In this document: piece by piece, positions 6,582-13,087 of the stretch
Layout of the letters: each line of letters opens with the position of its first letter
Numbering within the stretch: position 1 is the first letter of the stretch
NCBI GenBank assembly: GCA_020440935.1
Contig: JAGRNC010000024.1
Span: 1 to 13,847, forward strand
Reading direction: 5' to 3'
Length of the DNA: 13,847 nt
Origin: Leptospiraceae bacterium
Lineage (GTDB): Bacteria > Spirochaetota > Leptospiria > Leptospirales > Leptonemataceae
Program-made: the position numbers and the translations under genes
The notes under the pieces: model-generated
Told to the model about the DNA's origin: nothing
Seen by the model: only the letters and a program-made list of their open reading frames with translations
Database searches by the model: none

Positions 6582-8171
6582 CTATCGCGCCGCGAGGTCC
6601 CCGGCTTCCTGGGACTGTTGAGTCAACGCTGCCAGACGCTTTTCGTAGTTAACGGGCAGGCGCACAGGCATGTCAAAGTGCTCAAGGATGGCGTTGAATG
6701 AGATATACAGGAAACCAGCAGCATAGATAGCCATAAATGGAATCAGAAATGGCTTCTCTACAAGGATGGACCAGTAGATAGAAACGATGCAATAGATACC
6801 CATAGCAAGTTCCAGAAATACGGCGGGATCCAAAGGAATACGGTATTTCATTCGCTGCAACAGTCGATCGCTGGAAGATTCAATTCGATACTTGGGAGTT
6901 CGCTTGAATCCGGACTTAATGCCCAACAGAGCCTCGATAAAGGCCCGGGTGTTGTTGATGGCAATCCCTGTTCCAATCATAATTAAGAAGGGAATCCAGA
7001 TAATCCGAGTTTTCCAGTTAACGTATAGCTCACGTTGCGAGTAGATATAGAAGAATGTGGGACCAAACGTTGAGATACTCAGAAAGGTGGCCGCACCAAA
7101 TAGAACAGAGATAGAAACATCGTAGATGCTAAAGCCGGTCCACTGATCCATCAGAAGTAGAGGAAGAGCCAGCAAGATGTTTAGAATCATCAAAGGATGC
7201 ACTGAATAGCTGAGAAGGTGAATAATCGCCTCTCCTTTGATCTTCCAGTTAAAATCAGAACGCCAGATGCGAGGAATGAGCTTGAGCGCAGTCTGGATAC
7301 TACCTTTACACCAGCGGAATTGCTGCGATTTAAAGGCCGCAATCGTTGCAGGAAGCTCTGCCGGGTTCACAACATCGCGGAAATAGCGAAATTGCCAGCC
7401 CGCCAGTTCGGCTCGGTACGAAAGATCAAAATCTTCTGTGAGCGTATCTGCCTGCCAGTTGCCTGCATCCATGATACACTGACGCCGCCAGATACCGCCG
7501 GTACCGTTAAAGTTCATCCATAGCTTGCTTGCGTTTCTCGCAACCTGCTCGATGACAAAGTGGCCATCGATGCCAAAGGATTGGGCCATGGTAAGCAATG
7601 AATAGTTATCGTTAATGTGACCCCAACGAGTCTGGATCATACCAATCTCTGGATCCACAAAATAAGGCATGGTTTTGATCAAGAAGTCCGGAGCGGGCAG
7701 GAAATCTGCGTCAAAGATAGCAATGAAATCAGAATCGGTCTTTTCCAGGCCTTCGCGTAGCGCTCCGGCTTTATGCCCTTTGCGATCCACACGGTGAATG
7801 TGCTGGATGTTAAATCCTTCCCTTTTATAGGATTGCACCAGACTCTCGGCCTTTTCGCGAGTTTCATCGGTGGAATCGTCCAGAACCTGGATTTCCAGTT
7901 TGTTCTTGGGCCATTGCAGACGAGTGGTGGCGTCAATCAGGCGATCTACAACGTAGAACTCGTTATATATAGGAAGCTGGATGGTAACTTTGGGAATCTG
8001 TCGCGCAGGAGTCTTTTTAAGATCCAGCGGTTCATGCTCTACATCGGAAAGACAGTATTTGTCATTCTGCCGATAAAGATACACCATTAGATACGAATGA
8101 ACGCCAAAAACGAATAGCGCAATAATATCCAGGGAGTAGATAATAATAATGAGAATAGCGATTGTGTCCAT
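6582..8171 (-). CDS. Processive family 2 glycosyltransferase (cellulose/mannan synthase-like)
   Basis: A 529-residue inner-membrane polysaccharide synthase of the CESA/CslA type. Counting from ATG 8171, a membrane segment at about 5-33 leads to a GT-A domain. That domain has Asp98-Asp99 (VLDDSTDET), DAD at 154-156, TED at 245-247 (the catalytic base) and QQFRW at 283-287, the D,D,D,QxxRW signature of processive beta-glycosyltransferases. Several membrane helices follow between about 315 and 510. It should polymerise a nucleotide sugar and export the chain through its own channel; the sugar cannot be told from sequence. The frame is open up to a TTG at 8207, but ATG 8171 has AGGG seven bases upstream and begins just before the hydrophobic segment, so I chose it. 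There is no C-terminal PilZ domain, unlike BcsA, but a separate PilZ gene follows. No BcsB, BcsC or cellulase gene is in the window. Confidence 0.92.
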   Translation of the reverse strand: MDTIAILIIIIYSLDIIALFVFGVHSYLMVYLYRQNDKYCLSDVEHEPLDLKKTPARQIPKVTIQLPIYNEFYVVDRLIDATTRLQWPKNKLEIQVLDDSTDETREKAESLVQSYKREGFNIQHIHRVDRKGHKAGALREGLEKTDSDFIAIFDADFLPAPDFLIKTMPYFVDPEIGMIQTRWGHINDNYSLLTMAQSFGIDGHFVIEQVARNASKLWMNFNGTGGIWRRQCIMDAGNWQADTLTEDFDLSYRAELAGWQFRYFRDVVNPAELPATIAAFKSQQFRWCKGSIQTALKLIPRIWRSDFNWKIKGEAIIHLLSYSVHPLMILNILLALPLLLMDQWTGFSIYDVSISVLFGAATFLSISTFGPTFFYIYSQRELYVNWKTRIIWIPFLIMIGTGIAINNTRAFIEALLGIKSGFKRTPKYRIESSSDRLLQRMKYRIPLDPAVFLELAMGIYCIVSIYWSILVEKPFLIPFMAIYAAGFLYISFNAILEHFDMPVRLPVNYEKRLAALTQQSQEAGDLAAR

Positions 8172-8210
8172 AATAGGGCCCTGTCGATAGTTGTGACCAC
8201 TTCGCAAGAG

Positions 8211-8239
8211 GCCCCCTGGGGGTCAACTCCTATAAGTTG
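8211..8239. promoter_or_regulatory. Paired palindromes in the leader of the GT2 gene
   Basis: In the 104 bases between the methyltransferase stop and the GT2 start lie a GC-only palindrome, CCCCCTGGGGG (8213-8223), and an adjoining inverted repeat, CAACT (8224-8228) with AGTTG (8235-8239). The first has a one-base centre, so it is more likely a protein site than a hairpin. The position fits an operator for the GT2 gene, but I cannot place a convincing promoter with it. Confidence 0.25.
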
Positions 8240-8275
8240 TCTCGATTCAGTGAAAGTTAAGAAAGCGTCCACTAC

Positions 8276-8959
8276 TTATACAACCGGCGGTTGCTCTGTA
8301 TCGTCGGATTGCCTGGTATCGTCAGATTCCCATTCTTCTGGAGTTTCTGAAGCATTGGATGGCTCAGGATCGTATAATAGTAGCCATTGTCCGCGGTAAT
8401 CCCGCTGCTCGGCTTTATAATGCTCGGCAATCCATGGCTCCATAGATGCAGCATCAAACGGTCTGGGAGCCTGCACCAGCAATAGAGGTAGCAGGGGCGG
8501 ATCATTGCTTTGCAACCAGGCAAACAAGCTCTGCAATTTTTCGCAGCCACCGTCGCGCTGCCAGAAGCTGTAGGGCAAATCCAGATAACAAACGGAGCGT
8601 TGCGGCCCCGCGGTCAGGAGCGGCAAAGTACGAAGAAAATCTTTGTTATGCAATCGAACCTTGTAGTCCCGTACTACCTGCCGTAGCCAGTGGAATCGAC
8701 CGCGATCTAACTCCACCAGATGCACCGGCTCAAATCCACGGCTCAGCGCTTCCAATGCCATTTGTCCGGACCCGCCGCACAAATCCCAGAAAGGCTGCCG
8801 CGCGTATCCACGGTTTTCCAGTAGCTGAAATACAGCCTCTTTTACGAGGCCGGGTGTGGTATGCCGATGACCATGTACGGCCGGTGGAAGCGGAATTTTG
8901 CGACCACGAAAGATACCGCCTGTAATAGAAACGGACTTCTGCTGCCCCTTCAATCCCAT
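8276..8959 (-). CDS. RsmD-like RNA methyltransferase with altered catalytic motif and acidic tail
   Basis: A 227-residue Rossmann-fold methyltransferase resembling RsmD, which makes N2-methyl-G966 in 16S rRNA. The family's opening GGIFRGRKI is at 14-22. TPGLVKEAVFQLL (35-47) corresponds to the usual RPTxxxxREalFnlL. The AdoMet motif DLCGGSGQMALEALSRG is at 59-75, with acidic Glu83 after it. The catalytic motif, normally DPPY/F or NPPY, reads DLPY at 127-130. After about residue 198 there is an acidic, Ser/Thr-rich tail with an imperfect SDDT repeat that RsmD proteins usually lack. Both features suggest changed or relaxed function. GGAAAG lies just before ATG 8959, and the gene overlaps the LapA-like gene by 10 bases, so the two are co-transcribed. 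A real rsmD may exist elsewhere in the genome. Confidence 0.8.
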   Translation of the reverse strand: MGLKGQQKSVSITGGIFRGRKIPLPPAVHGHRHTTPGLVKEAVFQLLENRGYARQPFWDLCGGSGQMALEALSRGFEPVHLVELDRGRFHWLRQVVRDYKVRLHNKDFLRTLPLLTAGPQRSVCYLDLPYSFWQRDGGCEKLQSLFAWLQSNDPPLLPLLLVQAPRPFDAASMEPWIAEHYKAEQRDYRGQWLLLYDPEPSNASETPEEWESDDTRQSDDTEQPPVV

Positions 8960-9171
8960 CGCTTTCCGCGAACTTTGCGCAGGTATTTCCAGTGGCCCAG
9001 GTAGATGTAGGTAAAGACGATTCCGAATACAACGGATGCGAGAATTACCTCGTACAGTCGCATCTGCACCCGCCAGAATAAGAATTGAAGCGTTACAGCC
9101 GCCGGATTCCCCAGTACTATAAGAAACAAAACCAGAAAAGCGGTGAGAATCAGTGTAAATCGAACGGGCAT
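8950..9171 (-). CDS. LapA-domain (DUF1049) small membrane protein
   Basis: A 73-residue protein with two hydrophobic helices at about 5-20 and 40-59, separated by NPAAVTLQFLFWRVQMRL, and a basic C-terminal tail. This hairpin layout, with an Asn near the end of the first helix and a beta-like segment between, matches the lipopolysaccharide assembly protein A domain. In E. coli, LapA works with LapB in control of LPS synthesis. The tail here is short and lacks a long coiled coil. The gene begins four bases after the zinc-ribbon stop codon and overlaps the methyltransferase start by 10 bases, so translation is probably coupled in both directions. I see no independent Shine-Dalgarno. The domain call is by pattern only. 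Confidence 0.7.
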   Translation of the reverse strand: MPVRFTLILTAFLVLFLIVLGNPAAVTLQFLFWRVQMRLYEVILASVVFGIVFTYIYLGHWKYLRKVRGKRWD

Positions 9172-9175
9172 GGCT

Positions 9176-9364
9176 CTAGAGCTGCGTTACATTCACGCTG
9201 CCACACATAGGACAGACCATTACCTCGGTGTCTACTTCTTCTGCGGAAGGCTCTTCCCAGCGATAATCGCAATCTTCGCAAACAAAGCTTACGATATCCA
9301 GGTCTTCCCGGTCCTCTTCTTCGTCCCAGTCCTCTAAATCTTGATCGAACTCTTCGTCCATCAT
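9176..9364 (-). CDS. Small acidic zinc-ribbon protein
   Basis: A 62-residue protein. Residues 1-24 are strongly acidic (many Asp/Glu). A rubredoxin/zinc-ribbon-like fold follows with Cys29, Cys32 (CEDCDYRWEE) and Cys51, Cys54 (CPMCGS), four ligands spaced as in a zinc ribbon. Such proteins often bind zinc and contact nucleic acids or RNA polymerase, but the acidic N-terminus argues against simple nucleic-acid binding. Two consecutive ATG codons (9364 and 9361) are both possible starts, and neither has a strong ribosome site. It appears to be the first gene of a minus-strand unit that continues with the LapA-like and RsmD-like genes, since the terminator of the E1-like gene lies just upstream. 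Confidence 0.7.
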   Translation of the reverse strand: MMDEEFDQDLEDWDEEEDREDLDIVSFVCEDCDYRWEEPSAEEVDTEVMVCPMCGSVNVTQL

Positions 9365-9405
9365 ATGCGGTGTCCAAATTTGAAATGAAGCTACTGGCTA
9401 CAACG

Positions 9406-9433
9406 AAAAAACCCATCCAAACTTGCATTGGAT
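9406..9433 (-). terminator. Intrinsic terminator of the E1-like gene
   Basis: On the minus strand, ATCCAA and TTGGAT (9433-9428 and 9420-9415) form a 6-pair stem with a 7-base loop. GGG and then six T residues follow (9411-9406). It starts about 17 bases after the E1-like stop codon and separates that unit from the zinc-ribbon gene. The stem is short but the T run is the best in the window. Confidence 0.65.
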
Positions 9434-9449
9434 TCGCTGTGCGGCGAGC

Positions 9450-10289
9450 CTAGAGATTGGTGGGAAGACGATTGAGAAAGTCCGCACCCTCCGAAAGGGG
9501 CTCTTCGGCGTGCAAATCGTGGATCGTTGGATTTTCACCACAGAGCGGACAGGCAGGATCCGCGGCAAAATCGATGCACCGAAAACTGGAATCCATCATC
9601 TCAAATTGCAGCACTCGACCCTGCAGGGCTTTACCCAGACCGAGTATGATTTTCAGCGCTTCCGCTGCCATGGCCGATCCTACCATTCCTGCCATGGCGC
9701 CCAGGACTCCTGCATCGGCACAGGTAGGCACCGCCTCGGCCACGGGCGCAGCAGGAAAGAGGCAACGATAGCAGGGACGCCCGGCTCCATTCTTGTGCGT
9801 GCCCGTACCAATAATGGTTCCATGAAAGCGCAATATGCCACCGATCAAAGCCGGTATGCCGGACAGTACACTGGCATCGTTACACAGAAACTTGGCCGGT
9901 ATCGAATCGGTGGTTTCCAGCACCAGATCCATGCCCTGTAATGCCTCCCTGGCATTACCCACTTCAAATCGGCAGTTCCAGGGTTCGATCTCAATGTTGG
10001 GGTTCAGCTTTCGTAGTCGGTCTACAGCCGCATCCAGCTTGGAATGACCGATATCGGCCGTATCATACAGTATCTGGCGCTGCAAGTTGGTCAGCTCCAG
10101 GGTATCGTGTTCCAGTATGCGCAGATGACCAACGCCGGCAGCGGCGAGATAGGCCAATACTGGCGAGCCGAGACCACCGGCGCCGATGACGAGGATTCTA
10201 GCGGATTTGAGTTTTTCCTGGCCTGCCCGCCCTACTCCCGAAAGCAGAATGTTTCGGGAGTATCGGCTGAGCTCCTGGGATTCCAGCAT
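9450..10289 (-). CDS. MoeB/ThiF/HesA-type E1-like adenylyltransferase
   Basis: A 279-residue cytoplasmic enzyme of the family that adenylates the C-terminus of small ubiquitin-like sulfur carriers (MoaD, ThiS). The nucleotide-binding loop GAGGLGSP is at 36-43. The family motif appears as EHDTLELTNLQRQILY at 60-75. AVPTCADAGVLG at 186-197 carries the catalytic-type Cys190. Two CxxC pairs, Cys173/Cys176 (CYRC) and Cys247/Cys250 (CPLC), form the structural zinc site. The segment usually reading TDNxxxR is TDSIPAK here, a mild departure. There is no rhodanese domain. No thiS, moaD, thiG or other moa gene is in the window, so MoeB, ThiF and other roles cannot be separated. The start lies 8 bases after the HEAT-like stop codon, and an intrinsic terminator follows the gene. 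Confidence 0.9.
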   Translation of the reverse strand: MLESQELSRYSRNILLSGVGRAGQEKLKSARILVIGAGGLGSPVLAYLAAAGVGHLRILEHDTLELTNLQRQILYDTADIGHSKLDAAVDRLRKLNPNIEIEPWNCRFEVGNAREALQGMDLVLETTDSIPAKFLCNDASVLSGIPALIGGILRFHGTIIGTGTHKNGAGRPCYRCLFPAAPVAEAVPTCADAGVLGAMAGMVGSAMAAEALKIILGLGKALQGRVLQFEMMDSSFRCIDFAADPACPLCGENPTIHDLHAEEPLSEGADFLNRLPTNL

Positions 10290-10297
10290 GAACTGGA

Positions 10298-10768
10298 TTA
10301 CTTGCTTCTTGCGGAGGCAAGCTTGGTGGTGAGATCGGCTAGCAATTCATCTCTGGAATCGGAAAGATCGCTCATTAGAGCGGTTACTTCGGCTCCCCGA
10401 TCGTCCCCTTTTTCCACCAGAACATGGAGAGTAAGCGCGGCTGCGTATTGCATAACAACGGATTTGCTGTTTTTGGCCACTTCCAGCAGGCTGCTCACTG
10501 CTTGATCCTTTCTGGAATCGTCTTTCAGAGTGGACAGAGCGTAGGCCGCTTCCAGTCGCACTTCGTCGGGGCTATTGGAGCTTACCAGACTGATTAGCTC
10601 TGCAGAGTAATCGTCAGCCCCTTTTTCGGCCGCGCATTTGGCTCCGGCAATTTGCTCGGCGGCGATAGATGAGTTCAGGTTTGCGCTGCAGGGCTTGTCG
10701 CTCCCTTCGGCCAGTAGAGCGCCGGCAAACAGGAATGCTGAGATGGCAATTACGATTCGTGCTGACAT
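10298..10768 (-). CDS. Secreted HEAT-repeat-like protein
   Basis: A 156-residue protein starting at ATG 10768. An in-frame GTG at 10777 would add three residues, but the ATG gives a better signal peptide: a basic n-region, a hydrophobic core at about 4-20, and a likely cut near LLA-EG. The mature part has Cys27 and Cys45, which may form a disulfide. Helical repeats follow, with LEAAYALSTL (about 72-81) and YAALTLHVL-like segments spaced as in HEAT/armadillo repeats. It should reach the periplasm. No lipobox is evident. It is unexpectedly the first gene before a cytoplasmic E1-like enzyme, 8 bases apart. A TTGACT element lies about 30 bases upstream of the ATG, but I cannot find a good -10 site. 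The function is unknown. Confidence 0.72.
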   Translation of the reverse strand: MSARIVIAISAFLFAGALLAEGSDKPCSANLNSSIAAEQIAGAKCAAEKGADDYSAELISLVSSNSPDEVRLEAAYALSTLKDDSRKDQAVSSLLEVAKNSKSVVMQYAAALTLHVLVEKGDDRGAEVTALMSDLSDSRDELLADLTTKLASARSK

Positions 10769-10842
10769 ACCCCACACTATGGCTTCGCCGCATTTCCAGT
10801 CAATTTGATTTACAACGATGATTCAATAAATAGGTTGGGGCC

Positions 10843-11364
10843 ATGGATCTTCCGCTGCACCCTGTAATCGTCCATTTCCCGGTAGCGCTCACTTTTGTGG
10901 CATTGATTGCCTATCCAGCGCTGGCCCTATGGATTGGAAGCAATCCCGATCGACAAAAAGCCTGGGTCGTAGCCAGCGTATTGTCCATTATTCTCATTGC
11001 GGTATCCTACGCCGCTTTGTTCTCCGGTGAGCAAGATGCGGAGGCAGTGAGCAAGATTGTAGGGAATGATCCCATCGGGGAGCATGCTGAGGCTGCCGAA
11101 TGGTTCTTTTATTGCTCCTGGATTCCATTCTTGTTCTCTTTGATGGGGCTAAAGCCCTGGAAAGGACGAAAGGCCGGAATCTGGCTCACCGTGCTTGCCC
11201 AGGTGCTGGTCACCGGGCTGCTCATCGAAGCGGCCCATCATGGCGGAGAGCTGGTGTACAAACATGGCGCGGCGCGGGCGCATTATGAACAAAGCACCCA
11301 AAAAGCCGGCGAAGTACCGGACCCATCCGGACAAGAAGGCGACCCCGGGCATCCCAATCCCTGA
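10843..11364 (+). CDS. DUF2231-family membrane protein
   Basis: A 173-residue inner-membrane protein with about four hydrophobic segments (12-31, 43-61, 88-103, 111-130). The opening LHPVIVHFPVAL and the later GEHAEAAEW (79-87) and HHGGELVYKHG (132-142) match the DUF2231 pattern of conserved histidines and glycines at membrane edges. The family is uncharacterised. Its histidine pattern (His6, His11, His81, His132/133, His141) invites a haem- or metal-binding idea, which is inference. After about residue 145 there is a polar Pro/Gly/Glu tail. ATG 10843 has a GGGG stretch just upstream. It stands alone on the plus strand, diverging from the HEAT-like gene and converging on the TPR gene. Its upstream region (10778-10842) is AT-rich in part and must hold both promoters. 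Confidence 0.85.
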   Translation: MDLPLHPVIVHFPVALTFVALIAYPALALWIGSNPDRQKAWVVASVLSIILIAVSYAALFSGEQDAEAVSKIVGNDPIGEHAEAAEWFFYCSWIPFLFSLMGLKPWKGRKAGIWLTVLAQVLVTGLLIEAAHHGGELVYKHGAARAHYEQSTQKAGEVPDPSGQEGDPGHPNP

Positions 11365-11384
11365 TGGCTTTGGCGAAGCCGGAC

Positions 11385-11403
11385 CGCCGCGCTTATTGCG
11401 GCG
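11385..11403. terminator. GC-rich hairpin between convergent genes
   Basis: CGCCGC (11385-11390) pairs with GCGGCG (11398-11403) around GCTTATT, within the 46 bases between the DUF2231 and TPR stop codons. There is no T run on either side, so it may be only a weak bidirectional terminator or a transcript-end stabiliser. Confidence 0.4.
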
Positions 11404-11410
11404 CGGCCGC

Positions 11411-13087
11411 TCAATACGCGCTGATCTGATACACCTGGTCGGCGGGCGTGGGTGGTGTGGAGGAGCTTACAAAGCTACCATCCATCAGTCGAAAGCTCTT
11501 TGCGTAGCGGATACTTCCATTGCGCAAGCGTAGAATGATCCAACCGGTGCCGCTGGATCCCACCTCTCTTAGCGATTCCAGCGAATACTCCGCGCCATCC
11601 AGGGCGCTTAAAGATCCGCGATTCCGCTGCGTTAGAAGCAAGAAATCGCTACGAGTGCCCTCGCCAATCAATAGACCAGGCCACCGGCGAATACCGGGAC
11701 GTACCATTTCATAATCGTCCGGATTTAACTGATAGGAAAACAATGCCTTTAATGCGTCTTTCCTGGCCGATTTCTCTTCCTGCACTTCCTGGCGCTCCAG
11801 ATTCGGCGATGGACCTTCGCCCACCGATTGATCTGTTTGGTTGTCCGTGATCGGGTGCGGCTTTTCATTGGTGGATTCTGGATTGTTTTCCACCGATGGG
11901 CCTGTGGCCACCTGACCGGAGTTACCCGATGAGCGCCGCGACTCCACTCCATGTTCGGTAAGCGTGGATTGCATCACAGGATCGGGACTGTCCAGAATTT
12001 GCGAGAGAAATGGAAGCTCTTTGTCTTCCTTTCGAAGACTTCTAATTTCGCGAAACACATCTGCTTCGCGACTCTTTGATCTGGTTTCGAATACATCGCG
12101 CACAACATCGGTATCGCCGAGCTGTAATGCACGAGCACGCGCGGTTTCACGAAGGCTTCGGCCGCCCCCATAAAAATTACCAATCATTAGTAGCCGTCTG
12201 TTTGCGGATCGAGCCATTGGTCCCTGCTCGGCCAGCGATTCAAATAATTCGGTGGCTTCTTTCAGGGATCCGGTTTCCTCAAGACAGATGGCATGCCTGT
12301 ATCGGTCTCTGTCATTGAGCGGCGCTCCCTGTTTATTTGCGCGCGCAAAAGCCTGCACGGCCGCCGGGCAGTAACCTTGCTCGAATAATCCGTTGGCCTT
12401 TTCTAATTCGGAAAGCTTCCTGGACTCCAGGACTTCCGAACGCTCTTGCTGTATGTGCATCAACTGAATCAGGAATCGAGCTGTGCGGTCAAAGTGAGTG
12501 GCAGGATAACGTTCGGTGACAATGGTAAGCAATCGTTCGGCCGCTTTTTCCTGACCGAGGGCCATATGGCAAAATCCCCGGTGTAGCATCAGAAAGGCGG
12601 GAAAAGGCTCCGAAAATTCCCGGGCATCCAGCCGTGCATACACATCCAGCGCCTGACGGTACTTGCGACTTCGCTCGAGATAAAACCCCAGCTTAAGCGC
12701 CACCAGCCTTTCGCGATCCGATTCAATATGCATGGGCTCTTTAAACGTAAGCCATCGAATGGCATTGGTGGCCCACAGTGCGGTTAGTGGCACCGAGTAC
12801 TGCAATGCCGGCTGGCCCTGCGGATTCAGTACTCTGGACTCCAGAAGGTTACGATGCAATTCCGTAGATAGATCGGTATGCTCTTGTTTCGCGAAAGCCA
12901 GCCGTTCGCGCAAGGCCTCGGAGCTTAGCTCCAGATTCATGATTCGATCGCGCTCAATGGTCTGCCGGAGCTCCAGGATCTTGATATCCAGTAGGCCGCC
13001 CATGGCGCTGAACAAAAAAGCCAGCACCGCGCAGACCAGCCCCAGAAGACCCCAACGCCAGCGCTTATGATGGAAGGAAATTCTCAT
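11411..13087 (-). CDS. Membrane-anchored TPR-like protein with disordered linker and novel C-terminal region
   Basis: A 558-residue protein. The N-terminus is basic (HHKRWRWG) with one membrane segment at about 13-33, followed by a coiled-coil-like stretch at about 36-78. From about 125 to 290 there are helix-turn-helix units of TPR type, for example FYLERSRKYRQALDVYARL, AALGQE-like turns near 176-183, and CLEETGSLKEATELFESL. Residues 365-440 are Ser/Pro/Glu/Asn-rich and probably disordered. The last 110 residues look beta-rich and match nothing I know (RNRGSLSALDGAEYSLESL, GWIILRLRNGSIRYAKSFRL). With no signal cleavage, the bulk should lie outside the inner membrane. Its ATG overlaps the phosphatase stop as ATGA (13084-13087), so the two are translationally coupled. 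It probably works with, or is controlled by, the phosphatase pathway. Confidence 0.78.
   Translation of the reverse strand: MRISFHHKRWRWGLLGLVCAVLAFLFSAMGGLLDIKILELRQTIERDRIMNLELSSEALRERLAFAKQEHTDLSTELHRNLLESRVLNPQGQPALQYSVPLTALWATNAIRWLTFKEPMHIESDRERLVALKLGFYLERSRKYRQALDVYARLDAREFSEPFPAFLMLHRGFCHMALGQEKAAERLLTIVTERYPATHFDRTARFLIQLMHIQQERSEVLESRKLSELEKANGLFEQGYCPAAVQAFARANKQGAPLNDRDRYRHAICLEETGSLKEATELFESLAEQGPMARSANRRLLMIGNFYGGGRSLRETARARALQLGDTDVVRDVFETRSKSREADVFREIRSLRKEDKELPFLSQILDSPDPVMQSTLTEHGVESRRSSGNSGQVATGPSVENNPESTNEKPHPITDNQTDQSVGEGPSPNLERQEVQEEKSARKDALKALFSYQLNPDDYEMVRPGIRRWPGLLIGEGTRSDFLLLTQRNRGSLSALDGAEYSLESLREVGSSGTGWIILRLRNGSIRYAKSFRLMDGSFVSSSTPPTPADQVYQISAY

Noticed and set aside
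8172..8207. TTG start that would add 12 residues to the glycosyltransferase
   Set aside because: ATG 8171 has a better placed AGGG site and begins directly before the hydrophobic segment; the added residues are polar and would include the palindrome-adjacent leader.
8446..8925. 159-residue plus-strand frame opposite the RsmD-like gene
   Set aside because: Antisense shadow of a motif-bearing gene; Ala/Arg/Pro-rich with no family signal.
9423..9941. 172-residue plus-strand frame opposite the E1-like gene
   Set aside because: The opposite strand holds a gene with several family motifs in place; this frame shows no recognisable domain.
10044..10505. 153-residue plus-strand frame spanning the E1-like and HEAT-like genes
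   Set aside because: It crosses the junction of two supported minus-strand genes and has no motif of its own.
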